Made by a program: the position numbers and the translations under genes. The notes below the pieces were generated by a model, which did not search any database, was not told where the DNA came from, and saw only the letters and a program-made list of their open reading frames with translations. From Duncaniella dubosii (GTDB taxonomy: Bacteria; Bacteroidota; Bacteroidia; Bacteroidales; Muribaculaceae): a stretch of 64,000 nt of DNA. The first letter of the stretch is position 1. Each line of letters starts with the position of its first letter. Below, one piece after another: positions 18,679 to 28,340 of this stretch. The stretch spans positions 2,232,001-2,296,000 of the forward strand of contig NZ_CP039396.1 of assembly GCF_004803915.1 (NCBI RefSeq). Reading direction: 5' to 3'.

Positions 18679-19557
18679 ATGACACAAACCACCAAAGGAT
18701 ATATCCTCGGTGCTGTGGCTGCGGTGAGCTACGGCACAAACCCTCTGTTTGCCGTCCCCCTCTATGAACTGGGGATGGACGTATCGTCAGTGCTGTTTTA
18801 CCGCTACGTGTTTGCGGCGATGATACTCGGCGCAATCATGTGGATGCGCGGCGACAGTTTCCGCCTCGAACGGCGAGATTTGCCGCTTATGGTCATACTG
18901 GGTATATTTTTTGCGCTTTCATCGGTGTTGCTCTTCGAAGCCTATAATTATATGGACGTAGGACTTGCGTCGACGCTGCTGTTTGTCGAACCGGTGTTCA
19001 TAGCCTTGATCCTATGGCTCTTTTATCGCGAAAGGATTTCACTGTGGACCATTATCTCGATAGCCATCTGCCTGGCTGGAGTCGCTTTTCTCTGTAATCC
19101 GGGCAAAGGGGCACATGTGACGGCAACAGGAATCACCCTCGTCATATTCTCCGCGCTTGCCTATGGACTCTACATGGTGCTCATCAACAAGAGCCGCATC
19201 CGCCATCTCTCCGGGTCGACGCTGACATTTTATTCGCTGATGTTCGGACTGATAGTCTTTGCCGCACGTACGGATTTCTTCACGGCTGTGCAGCCTGTCC
19301 CTGCCGGATGGCTGCCGTGGGCCTGTATAATAGGCATATCTGTCATACCGACCATCGTGTCGCTGATGACGGTTGCCATCTCAATACAGTGCATAGGCTC
19401 TGTGCCCGTTGCCATACTCGGTGCTCTTGAACCCATAACAGGCATCATGTTCGGAGTTCTTATGTTTGGCGAAGTCCTCACCGTCCGCGCCATAATCGGC
19501 ATCGTCCTTATCATCTGCGCCGTCATGACACTCGTCCTTACCAAAGGGAAAATCTGA
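18679..19557 (+). CDS. EamA-family (DMT superfamily) transporter
   Basis: The 292-residue protein has about ten membrane helices arranged as two EamA halves. The first starts GYILGAVAAVSYGTNPLFAV and the second ATGITLVIFSALAYGLYMVL. FVEPVFIALILWLFYRERIS and LGALEPITGIMFGVLMFGEV are the equivalent family motifs in the two halves. Members export amino acids or other small metabolites; the substrate is unknown. It lies 51 nt after metX on the same strand, which would fit a role in methionine or homoserine-related efflux, but that is inference. Confidence 0.88.
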   Translation: MTQTTKGYILGAVAAVSYGTNPLFAVPLYELGMDVSSVLFYRYVFAAMILGAIMWMRGDSFRLERRDLPLMVILGIFFALSSVLLFEAYNYMDVGLASTLLFVEPVFIALILWLFYRERISLWTIISIAICLAGVAFLCNPGKGAHVTATGITLVIFSALAYGLYMVLINKSRIRHLSGSTLTFYSLMFGLIVFAARTDFFTAVQPVPAGWLPWACIIGISVIPTIVSLMTVAISIQCIGSVPVAILGALEPITGIMFGVLMFGEVLTVRAIIGIVLIICAVMTLVLTKGKI

Positions 19558-19585
19558 CGCAGACTGAATAAATCTGAAGACAACA

Positions 19586-19619
19586 AATGCGGACCGATTG
19601 GCAATGATCGGCCCGCATT
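19586..19619 (+). terminator. Hairpin after the EamA transporter
   Basis: Arms 19586-19598 and 19607-19619 pair over 13 positions with one mismatch. The T-run after it is short (CATTT). It is 29 nt past the EamA stop. Confidence 0.5.
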
Positions 19620-19682
19620 CATTTGGATATATCTGACGATTTTGCATTTATCGCAGTAGAATCTTATGCGAATGAGCTGAAA

Positions 19683-19720
19683 AAACAAACGGATGCGTCA
19701 GTCGGCACATCCGTTTGTTT
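19683..19720. terminator. Bidirectional terminator between EamA gene and lipoprotein gene
   Basis: AAACAAACGGATG (19683-19695) pairs perfectly with CATCCGTTTGTTT (19708-19720). T-runs occur on both strands (TTTGTTTTTTGG rightward, and A5 at 19681-19685 leftward). It separates convergent genes and probably terminates the SusCD-2 operon. Confidence 0.8.
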
Positions 19721-19738
19721 TTTGGTGAATAAATTCAA

Positions 19739-20599
19739 TTATTCGAGGCTTGTAAGGTCAATGCAGAAAGCTCCGCTTTGGTTAGCATAGTAACCGTCGG
19801 CGTTATCAAAAATTGCAAGACCTTTAACAGGCCATGTAATCTTGCCGTCGGCGAGTGTCCCGAATGCCTGAAGACCGATTGTCATCACTCCATAGCCCAT
19901 ATCAACGCCAGTGGTGAAACCTGCATTGGGGTTGTCGCCAAAGAATACCTTTGAAGGATCGGTTGCATTGACAACAACGTAGTTCTCGCTGAGCTTGCAG
20001 TAGTTTTTGAACGGAGAAGCTGCGCATCCGTAGGGATTTACGAGACGATAGAGACCGGCAGTATCATAGTGTTCCTGAATCTCGACAGACCATGTGAAAC
20101 AGGGATTGCTGAATAGCGGACCGCACATGTCGTCAGTATACTGGCAGTTTCCGATGGTAATCCATTCCTCTCCGTCAGCAAATGTGAACGCACCTTCCCA
20201 AGCGTTGAGGATATAGGGGGATGTGAATTCCTCATCTATGGTGAGACTCAGGTTATAGGTGGTGAAGTTTTCCATCGCGTCGACAAGCGGAGTAATCGAA
20301 ACCGGGGTGGAAGTAGCACCGTTTGCAAATGTCACGCTTGCAGGGACAGAGAACTTGTCGGTATCACCTGCAGCAACAACTGGCACTGTAAGCTCACCAT
20401 CGCCTGTCAGTCGGTAGAGGGTGATTACCTGTGCGCCAGACTGTGCGTCAATGGTGAAGGTTACCTCTTCCTCAGAAGAGAAATATACTCCGGGGGTGTT
20501 GACTTCGGGAGCAGGTGTGTAGTCGACTTCATCAGTACATGCTGTAAACGACATGGCTGCAATCAGTCCGATTGCTGAAAATAATTTATATAGTTTCAT
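19739..20599 (-). CDS. SusCD-associated surface lipoprotein of unknown function
   Basis: A 286-residue predicted lipoprotein (MKLYKLFSAIGLIAAMSFTACTDEVD, cysteine at about 21). Residues about 35-130 resemble a beta-sandwich of the Calx-beta/DUF1735 sort often found behind SusD: GVYFSSEEEVTFTIDAQSGA, VPASVTFANGATSTPVSITP, YNLSLTIDE. The rest is a second beta-rich domain with paired cysteines. It is the last gene of the SusC-2/SusD-2 operon, 10 nt after SusD-2. Such third genes are usually surface glycan- or ligand-binding proteins; here that role is inference from position. Confidence 0.75.
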   Translation of the reverse strand: MKLYKLFSAIGLIAAMSFTACTDEVDYTPAPEVNTPGVYFSSEEEVTFTIDAQSGAQVITLYRLTGDGELTVPVVAAGDTDKFSVPASVTFANGATSTPVSITPLVDAMENFTTYNLSLTIDEEFTSPYILNAWEGAFTFADGEEWITIGNCQYTDDMCGPLFSNPCFTWSVEIQEHYDTAGLYRLVNPYGCAASPFKNYCKLSENYVVVNATDPSKVFFGDNPNAGFTTGVDMGYGVMTIGLQAFGTLADGKITWPVKGLAIFDNADGYYANQSGAFCIDLTSLE

Positions 20600-20609
20600 T
20601 GTCTACCTG

Positions 20610-22225
20610 TTAATTAGCGGGTTTAAATTTATCTCCGACACCGGGATTGCAGAAACCTTCCACACCCTTGTTGAAGTTGCCTTCATAGTCGACGAAAGGC
20701 CAGTTCATCCAGCCGGGACGGCCGTTGGTATTATATTGTGCGGCGGCAGGCCAGTTAGAACCGTCGTAGCCACGGGTCACACTCTTGTTGAGACGCTTGA
20801 AATCATAGAAGATTACGTTCTCGCCCCAGAACTCGATACGTTTCTGCTTGAAACATTCGTCAATGACGCCTTCAGTGTCGCTTGCGAGACAGGCGTATGT
20901 CGGATAGCGATAGGTCTTCATGAAGTTTTCAAGGAGTTCTTTACCCTGAGCAGGGTTGCTGTGAGCCACAGCCTCGGCTTCAATAAGATACATTTCCTCA
21001 ATACGCATGAGCGGCACAGCTACAGCAAATGTTGTCGCACGCTGGTCGACCACACCGTTGCCGGGACGGAACTTGATACCTGCATAATCCATGAGCGACG
21101 CTCCCTTGCTTGCCGAGATATAGGGTTCAAGACCTGAAAGTGCGCTGCCTGCAGGCGCTTTCCACGATAGTTTGCGCCAGTCGGCATTGTCGATTGATGC
21201 GTAGAGCGCGGCATCAATCATCATATTTGTGCCATACTGTCCATTGTAACCGAGATTTGATTCCGCCATCATGAAGCTGCCCCAGTTGGCTGACTGACCA
21301 TTAGTTACAGGCTCGTCATTGCTTTCATACTGGATGGCCCACATCCAAGAGTTGAAATTAGAGCTGTTGAATCCATTTGTCTTGTCAAACCATTCGTTTT
21401 GGGTCAGAGGGGCATAGCCTGTGCCTGTCGAAATAGCCTTGCGGGCATATTCGGCTGCCTTGGGATAGTTCTCGTCCCACATGTAGACACGAGCCATAAG
21501 ACCATAGACTACAGCGAGATCAGGAAATACCTTTGATTCGCGTGCTGAATTTGTGGATTGGAAAAGTTCTTCGGCACGTGTCAGGTCGGCGAGCAGTTTC
21601 TCCGACATTTGCGCGTGAGGAAGACGGGGATTGTTGCTCAGCTCTTCGCTTGTCATGTCCGGAGTGACATAAGGGACGGTCAGTCCGGTAACATCGTTGC
21701 CGTCGCTGTTGACTCCGCTGATAGTCTCATTGGGAAGAAACTCGTAGGTACGGGCCATGTCGATATAAGTGGCGCTGCGGTAGGCGAGAGCCTCGGCAAG
21801 ATATTTGATCTGTTCGGGAGTCTGCGGGTCGGGAGCATACCGATAACCTCATTGGCCGCCTTCACCTGAAAGTTAAGATAATACCAGTTGATCTGCGAAA
21901 GAAGATAAGTGGGGTCAATCGAAATGACGACTTCCTGCCAGTACATGAAGTGCTGGTAGCCGGTGTAGGGCTGAATCATGTCATTGGTCATGACATTCTG
22001 AGCTATTATTACAGAGGGATAACCGAAGTCGAAGGCGTTTTTGCTCCAGATATGCCACTGTTTCATATATGCCGGCATACCTTTCACAATTGATTCAAGT
22101 GATTTGGACGAACCGGCTACCTGATCTGAAGTCACACCGTTGGTTGGGAATGTTTCTTCGATACATCCCGTCAGCAGAGGTGTTGCCACGGCCAAGACCG
22201 CAAGCGATTTCAATATATTTTTCAT
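20610..22225 (-). CDS. SusD/RagB-family nutrient-binding lipoprotein 2 (frameshifted in this sequence)
   Basis: Lipoprotein signal peptide MKNILKSLAVLAVATPLLTG with the acylated Cys directly after it. The frame breaks at GGG 21831-21833 (CCC in sense). One extra C gives IGMLPDPQTPEQIKYLAEAL, then AYRSATYIDMARTYEFLPN, and rejoins the downstream frame. The repaired product has 538 residues, normal for SusD. The C-terminal signature is QKRIEFWGENVIFYDFKRLN. It starts 21 nt after SusC-2 and is followed by a surface lipoprotein, so it is the binding partner in a three-gene uptake operon. Confidence 0.9.
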
Positions 22226-22246
22226 TGTAAATAGTCGATAGTTTGT

Positions 22247-25200
22247 TTAGAAGGTTACTGTTATACCGCCTGAGAGGGTACGGATAGCTGAATAATATGT
22301 GTTACCGCCGCCAATGCTTGTACCGCCGAGAGCGAACTGTCGGGGATCAAGACCCTGACGCTTCGACCACAACCAGAGGTTTTCACCGCTGAAGTAAACG
22401 CGTACTTTCTGAAGGAAAATCTTGTTGCATACATTCTTGGGAATAGTATAGCCGAAGTTTACGTTCTGAAGGCTGAGGTAGGATGCGTCGGTGAGATACT
22501 GGTCAGATGAAATCTGGAAGTTGTCGCCGAACTGGAAGCGGGGAATAGTTGCCGAGGGGTTTTCAGGAGTCCATGCGTTGAGGACATCTGCGTGGAATGT
22601 CGCACCGCGTGTTCCCGACTGGGGAGCTGACATATAGCTGTCATAGTTGCCGTCGATTACTTTACCGCCGATCTGATAAGTGAAGTCAACCGAGAGGTCG
22701 AATCCTTTGAAGGTGAATGCCGTGCCGAATCCACCGTATGCCTTGGGATTGCTGAACCGCATAGATATTGGTCAGGTTCTTCGTTGTAGTTGACTTTCTT
22801 GCGGGAGTCAACGATGGGATGGCCGGCTGCGTCTTTCATGACCGCACCGTTTTCATCGGTCTTATATACATTCTTCCAGAAGAGGGGCATACCTGTTTCC
22901 TGATCCACACCTGCGAACTGTGCAAGGTAGTATGTGTACATCGGCAGACCTTCGGCAATGAAGAATCCGCGTGATGCAGTTCCGTAGTGACCTTCTACAT
23001 AGTTGCCCTTGTTTGTTTCGGGAAGACGGGTCACCTTGTTCTTATACCATGTGAGGTTGAAGTTGAGATCCCATGTGAAATCGCGGGTTTCGATGACTCT
23101 TCCGTGAAGATCGAGTTCGATACCTGTGTTCGACATGTCACCGAAGTTTTCCCACTGGTTGGAGAAGCCTGAAGATGCTGCGAGCGGTTTCTGATAGAGC
23201 ATGTCGGATGTCTTGCGGTAGAATGTCTCGAAGCTACCTGAGAGACGGTTGTTGAAGAACGCAAATTCAACACCTGCGTTGAAGTTGCCGTTCTTTTCCC
23301 AAGTGATGTCGGGATTACCCTTTACGGAGCTTGCAGAGAGCGACGGCTGACCGTTGACGTTTACGACTGTGTAATTGTTGGTATAGCGGTAGTTACCGAT
23401 GTTGTCATTGCCTTGTTCGCCATACGAAGCCTTGATTTTCAAGAGGTCAACCCAAGTAGCGGTCTCAAACCAGCTTTCCTTTGAGATGATCCATGCGCCA
23501 CCAAGCGACCAGAAGTTACCCCAACGATGATCAGGATGGAAGCGAGAGGATGCGTCGCGACGATATGAGGCAGATGCGAAATATTTGCTGTCGTAATCAT
23601 ACTGTGCACGGAAGAAGAATCCTTCGTTGTCGTATGAAGTTGTATATGATTCCATCGAGTTGTCAATCACAGCGCCGTTAAGTTCGTGATTGCCCGGTGA
23701 GAACATGTTTGTACGGGTTGCACCGAGAAGAGTTGTTTTAATCCATGAATTTTCATGACCGAGGAGCACTCCTACATCGTGAAGGCCAAATTTGCGATTC
23801 CAGTTGAGAAGCTGCTGATAGGTATAGGTCATGTAGCGCTGGTGTTCCTTGATGACACGGCCACCATCGTTAAGATTGTTGACGGTCAATGGGTTGCTGA
23901 CAGCTGTGCCACGATATTCGTTAACATATACAGTGTTGTTTGTGGTGAATTTGAAGTCCTTAAGGAAGCGCACTTCTGCATATCCGGTGGCATTGACAGA
24001 GTTGCCTTCTGTGTTATTGGTATTATAAAGGACGTCAGACACACCGTTGCTGCCAAACGAAGCACCGTTCGGACGGCTGAGACCTGCATTCTGACCCTGA
24101 CCGTAGTCATAGAGAATCATGCCGTCGGCATTGGTCATTATATTTCCCTTTCCGTCGCGGATATACATCGGATAGATCGGGGCGATTGAGGTTGCGATTG
24201 CGAGAGGGTTGTTCACGGCAGTAGCAGAGCCGTCTGAACCCATAGCGTTGTTGTTAGTGTGGGCGTATGCCATGTTAGCGCCGACTTTCAGCCATGATTT
24301 GAGCTGGGAATCAGCGTTGAGACGGCCGGTAAAACGTTCGTAGTCCGTGTTGGCGATGATACCCTCATTCTTCAGGTAGCCGATTGAAGCATAGAAGTTT
24401 GTCGACTGAGTGGAATTTGAAACAGATACATTGTATTCCTGACGGAGGCTCTTTGTATAAGTCTCATCAAGCCAGTTGTCGGGAGTGATGAAATAGTCCT
24501 GTCCGTTGTATGAAACCACATTGCCGGGTGTCGCAAGAGGATTGACCTTTCCGTTACGGCCAATGAAGTATTCATTAGTAGGATACGAGAACGGCTGATA
24601 GCCAAGACCGTAGTCAGAGCTGTTGATAAGGTTGGCGTTAGCTGTCTGCCAAGCCTGAGTCGGACTCATGCCACGCTCGTTGGTGAAGTAGTTGTAGAGC
24701 GAGCCATAGTAGGTCTCGAAATAGAGGCGTGGATCCTGAATAGTGTTATAGTCCTGTACCGCACGTGAGTTCTGACCCCACTTTGCATCGAGGGTTACGA
24801 TTGCGTTAGAGCCTGATTTGGCTTTCTTTGTAGTGATAAGAATGACACCGTTTGCACCGCGCGCACCATAGAGGGCGTTTGAAGCGGCATCCTTGAGAAT
24901 GGTCATCGACTCGATGTCAGAAGTGTTGATATTTGTGATAGAGCCACCGAAGGGAACACCGTCAAGCACAATCAGAGGGTCGTTTCCTGCATTAAGCGAA
25001 GAAATACCACGGATGACAATTGACGACGGTCCGCTACCGGGCTGACCTGACTGATTGAATATCTGAGTACCTGCAGCCTTGCCTTGAAGAGCGTTAAGAG
25101 CGTTAGTCACCTGCGACTGCTCGATTTCGGCTGCGTCAATGACTGTAGCAGAACCTGTGAATGCCGATTTCTTGGCCGTACCGTAGGCTACGGTGATAAC

Positions 25201-25503
25201 TTCGTCGAGCATGTTTGTTCCGTCGAGGACGATGTTCATTTTCTGTCCGGGAGTGATGTTCACGTCCTTGGTTGTCATGCCGACGTATGACACCTGAAGT
25301 TTTTTGACAGTGGCCGGAAGTGTCAGGGTAAAGTTACCGTCGACGTCTGTCGCCGTACCCATCTGAGTACCGACTCCCATTACGGTCGCGCCGATCAGAG
25401 GCTCGCCGTCGGCGCTTGTCACCGTACCGTTAACGGTCTGGTTCTGAGCCATTACCGCAAACGTGGTGATGAGGGCCGCAAGTAGTAGAAACAGCTTTTT
25501 CAT
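22247..25503 (-). CDS. SusC/RagA-family TonB-dependent transporter 2 (frameshifted in this sequence)
   Basis: An outer-membrane TonB-dependent importer with a signal peptide, regulatory-like domain and plug nearly identical at the N-terminus to SusC-1, then the SusC signature DAASNALYGARGANGVILIT and a barrel ending GGITVTF. The frame breaks at GGG 22745-22747 (CCC in sense). One extra C gives QYLCGSAIPKAYGGFGTAFT and joins the downstream frame. The repaired product has 1085 residues. Beyond residue about 110 it is clearly a different transporter from SusC-1 (roughly half the residues shared), so the two probably take up different ligands. A tyrosine recombinase gene is divergent from it, 334 bp upstream. 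Confidence 0.92.
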
Positions 25504-25520
25504 ACCTAGTAGTTAAGTAA
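25177..25520 (-). repeat. SusC 5' block, copy 2 (inverted relative to 7154-7497)
   Basis: 17 bp of leader plus the first 109 codons of SusC-2, about 97% identical to copy 1 at 7154-7497 but in inverted orientation. The two susC genes read toward each other, so the blocks bound an 18.4-kb segment. Exchange between them would swap which upstream region drives which transporter. Confidence 0.9.
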
Positions 25521-25837
25521 CAGGTGTGAATGATGATTAATTGTGATAGGTGTAACTGGTTTAAGATGAGTGGTTTATATTGGCTGATATGACTGTGTAC
25601 AGGCTTTTTCACTGACGAATGACGGGGATAAGACGTGTGAATCAAGTGGAAACATGGGGGATGCGGAGCGGAAAGTGGAGCGTCGGGTGTAACTTTCGGA
25701 GTGGTATCTTCGTCTTAGAATTATATCGGTGGTATTTTTCGTAAAAGACCGTTTTTTACACATTCAGTTATTGTGGTATAGCAAACCGGAAGTACATACC
25801 AATTCATAATCAATAATAAAAACTTTAATTCCAACTG
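25521..25837. other. Intergenic region between SusC-2 and the tyrosine recombinase
   Basis: A 317-bp divergent intergenic region. It should hold the promoters for both genes, but I find no good TTTG/TAnnTTTG pair on either strand; TAACTTTC near 25690 (plus) is the closest -7 match. No inverted repeat resembling a recombinase crossover site was recognised by eye. Confidence 0.4.
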
Positions 25838-27211
25838 GTGATGACGTTTAAACTTTACATTTGCAAGAAGATGAACAGCCGCGGAAATGTTGAAATATCC
25901 CTGCGTTTCCGCCATGGAAAGATTGATCAGCAGTCGTGTACTAATCTTTGGATAAAACCGATTTTTGTCGTGAGGGAAAGTTTTGCCGATGATGGCGGAA
26001 ATGAATCGTCGGACTATGTGTTGAAATTGCCCGACGATGGTGTGAGGCCAGGCGATGTTGCCGACTACAGGGTGACGGTCGATTCGCTTGCGAGGTTAAA
26101 GGCTTACATCGAGGACAGTTTTTGCATGATGCGTCGCCGGACGGTAGAGGCCGGATGGCTTGCGGAAACCATTGAGCGTTTTCATGCCGATGAAATTCCG
26201 CGTCTTGAGGAGGAGCGCACGGAAGTCCTTGGGCTTATTGACGCATATATGGAAATCACGTCGGTAATGGATGCGTCAGAGAGCCGGGCGGAGGCTTATG
26301 CGCTTATGCGCAGGTCGCTTGCTCGCTACGAAGCCCATCGCCGGATTAAGTTTCCGCGTTTCAGACTGATGTCAGGCAGGATGAACGAGTCGTGTCTGCG
26401 GGATATCGAGAAGTTCATGCGAAAGGAACATCTGATGGTGAGGAAATATCCGCAGATTAGCCAAGGAGCCGGACTTGAAGGGAGGACGCGACCCAAAGGG
26501 CCCAATACGATAAACGACCGCATGAAACTTCTGAAGGCCGTGATGACATGGGGTGTGAAGACGAGGAGGATTCCCAGCAATCCGTTTGACACTTTCGTGA
26601 GCGGGCAGAATGTCTACGGCACACCTGTCTATCTCACCCTCGATGAGCGTAGGAGGGTAGAGCTTCATGATTTTTCCTATGATCCGCGCCTCGCTCTTCA
26701 GCGCGACATATTCATATTCCAGTGTTGTGTTGGATGCCGTGTATCGGATCTGATGCTGCTGACCACAGGCAATGTGGTTGACGGAGAACTGAATTATGTT
26801 GCAAGAAAGACCCGCGAGGGGAGGCCGGTGACAATAAAAGTCCCTCTTAACCGGACGGCAAAGATAATCCTTGAACGGTATGCAGACCATGACAGGGATA
26901 CTCTTTTTCCGGCTGTCTATTCACGCATGGGCTACAACCGTGTGATAAAGGATATACTCCGTCTGGCCGGAATCACTCGTAAAGTTGTGGTCATCGATCC
27001 TCTCACGCGTGAGGCTGTGTGCCGCAGACTCTATGAGGTGGCGAGTTCACACATGGCCCGACGTACTTTCATCGGCAACATATTTAAGAAATTCAAGGAT
27101 CAGAATCTTGTCAGTGAGCTGAGCGGACATGCTCCCGGCAGTCATGCGTTTGCCCGCTATCGCGAAATTGATACGGAGCTGAAGCGCGAGATGGTTGCTG
27201 CAATCGACTGA
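25838..27211 (+). CDS. Tyrosine-type site-specific recombinase (Bacteroides phage-integrase type)
   Basis: 457 residues. The N-terminus (TFKLYICKKMNSRGNVEISL) resembles the arm-binding domain of Bacteroidetes integrases. A SAM-like core-binding domain follows, then the catalytic domain with Arg301 (VGCRVSDLMLLT), a lysine in the beta hairpin (ARKTREGRPVTIKVPL), His405 and Arg408 (HMARRTF), a GHAPGSH box and the nucleophile Tyr441 (FARYREID). All catalytic residues are present, so it is likely active. It ends 77 bp from the 3' end of tRNA-Arg(ACG), a typical integration site, and starts 334 bp from SusC-2. It is either the integrase of a decayed island or an invertase acting on neighbouring surface genes. 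No other mobile-element gene is visible. Confidence 0.9.
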   Translation: MMTFKLYICKKMNSRGNVEISLRFRHGKIDQQSCTNLWIKPIFVVRESFADDGGNESSDYVLKLPDDGVRPGDVADYRVTVDSLARLKAYIEDSFCMMRRRTVEAGWLAETIERFHADEIPRLEEERTEVLGLIDAYMEITSVMDASESRAEAYALMRRSLARYEAHRRIKFPRFRLMSGRMNESCLRDIEKFMRKEHLMVRKYPQISQGAGLEGRTRPKGPNTINDRMKLLKAVMTWGVKTRRIPSNPFDTFVSGQNVYGTPVYLTLDERRRVELHDFSYDPRLALQRDIFIFQCCVGCRVSDLMLLTTGNVVDGELNYVARKTREGRPVTIKVPLNRTAKIILERYADHDRDTLFPAVYSRMGYNRVIKDILRLAGITRKVVVIDPLTREAVCRRLYEVASSHMARRTFIGNIFKKFKDQNLVSELSGHAPGSHAFARYREIDTELKREMVAAID

Positions 27212-27240
27212 GACGGAAGAAATCGACAGTGGATATAAGA

Positions 27241-27286
27241 AAAAAGACAGTCACACTGCCAATAGGCAAGTAACTGTCTGATTTTT
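27241..27286. terminator. Bidirectional terminator between recombinase and tRNA-Arg
   Basis: AGACAGT (27245-27251) pairs with ACTGTCT (27273-27279), with an inner TGCC/GGCA stem. An A-run precedes it (27238-27245 region) and a T-run follows (27282-27286), so it can end the recombinase transcript rightward and the tRNA transcript leftward. Confidence 0.7.
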
Positions 27287-27288
27287 AG

Positions 27289-27362
27289 TGACTCCTACAG
27301 GATTCAAACCTGTAACCTTCTGATCCGTAGTCAGATGCTCTATTCAGTTGAGCTAAGGAGCC
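27289..27362 (-). tRNA. tRNA-Arg (anticodon ACG)
   Basis: On the minus strand a complete cloverleaf: acceptor GGCTCCT/AGGAGTC (one G-U), D arm GCTC...GAGC, anticodon stem TCTGA/TCAGA around loop CTACGGA (anticodon ACG), T arm ACAGG/CCTGT with TTTGAAT, discriminator A, no encoded CCA. A34 would be edited to inosine by TadA. Its 3' end faces the recombinase gene. Confidence 0.95.
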
Positions 27363-27387
27363 GTAATTCATTTTTATTTTGACTCTG

Positions 27388-27419
27388 CAAAGGTAGAAAT
27401 AATTATTCAATTGTGCAAA
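27388..27419 (-). promoter_or_regulatory. tRNA-Arg promoter
   Basis: Minus-strand TTTG (27416-27419), 20-nt spacer, TACCTTTG (27388-27395), 25 nt upstream of the mature tRNA 5' end. Full Bacteroidetes consensus. Confidence 0.75.
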
Positions 27420-27455
27420 ATTTTTTGACGATTTTTCTCAATTTATCTTTCATGC

Positions 27456-27486
27456 TTGCTTTTCACGGTTAATTCATGTAATTTTG
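27456..27486 (+). promoter_or_regulatory. Promoter of the outer-membrane beta-barrel gene
   Basis: Plus-strand TTG (27456-27458), 20-nt spacer, TAATTTTG (27479-27486), 72 nt upstream of the chosen ATG at 27559. It supports that start over an in-frame ATG at 27484, which overlaps the box. Confidence 0.6.
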
Positions 27487-27558
27487 ATTTCCCAAAAACG
27501 CATAATTTCAGATTGCCAATTCCTATCAACAAACCAAATTCATTATATTATTAAGATT

Positions 27559-28314
27559 ATGAGAAAGAGAGATTTTGTATCCATATTGCTATTACCGATA
27601 CTCTTATTGCTGCCTTTCAGGTCAAACGCACAGTTTGTCGCTCATGGCAAAGCTGATAAATTTATTGAATCGGACGTGCATCTTCTTCTTGGTGGAAGTT
27701 ATGTCACGAACAATTATATGGATTCATATAGTGAGATTACAGACCTCAACAGTTCGATGGGCTTAGCATGGGGGCTTGGTGTGAGCGTCAAGTTTAATCT
27801 TTCATCGTTTATCGGACTTGGAACCGAGCTTAACTATCTTAGAAATTCCGGCAAAATTAATATGGCTGTCACAGCCGACGGAAAGCCTAATGTCTCGAAT
27901 GTATTTATCAAAAACAGCTACAGATCTTTAAATATCCCTGTCTATGTGAGCTTCGGTTTCAATGTGGCCAATAATGTCAGATGGAATGTCGATGGCGGTC
28001 TTTATTTTGATTTCGGCACGAGCGGTTCGCAAAAGACCACCATATATAATGCCACTGTAAATGACCTCGGCCAGCTTGTGACGGCCATCACAAATCTGAA
28101 AACAGATTACTATGACAATGACAAGGCATACCTGAATTCATATCGTAATTTCGATACGGGTCTCCATCTTGCCACAAGCATAAAATTCATGGACAAGATT
28201 TCGGTCGGGCTGAGAAGCCAGTTCGGTTTCCGCAATGTGGCTCAGAGCAACGGCATTGTGAAACCGACATCCCACAATATCCGGCTCTTTGCCACTATCG
28301 GTTACGTACTTTAA
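27559..28314 (+). CDS. Outer-membrane beta-barrel protein (PorT/OMP_b-brl type)
   Basis: 251 residues with a clear signal peptide (MRKRDFVSILLLPILLLLPF, cleavage after RSNA). The rest is a series of alternating beta-strands typical of an 8-stranded barrel: HLLLGGSYVTNNYMDSYS, GLAWGLGVSVKFNLSSFIGL, LNIPVYVSFGFNVANNVRW, and a last strand NIRLFATIGYVL ending in a hydrophobic residue. It resembles the PorT-family outer-membrane domain. No specific function can be assigned. It is a single-gene unit between tRNA-Arg and the convergent aroB. Confidence 0.8.
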   Translation: MRKRDFVSILLLPILLLLPFRSNAQFVAHGKADKFIESDVHLLLGGSYVTNNYMDSYSEITDLNSSMGLAWGLGVSVKFNLSSFIGLGTELNYLRNSGKINMAVTADGKPNVSNVFIKNSYRSLNIPVYVSFGFNVANNVRWNVDGGLYFDFGTSGSQKTTIYNATVNDLGQLVTAITNLKTDYYDNDKAYLNSYRNFDTGLHLATSIKFMDKISVGLRSQFGFRNVAQSNGIVKPTSHNIRLFATIGYVL

Positions 28315-28340
28315 GATAAAAAACTCCCCGTCTGTCGCGG

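Noticed and set aside
19739..27362. Complete integrative element or prophage
   Set aside because: Only the recombinase is mobile-element-like; no conjugation, phage or excision genes and no att repeat were found.
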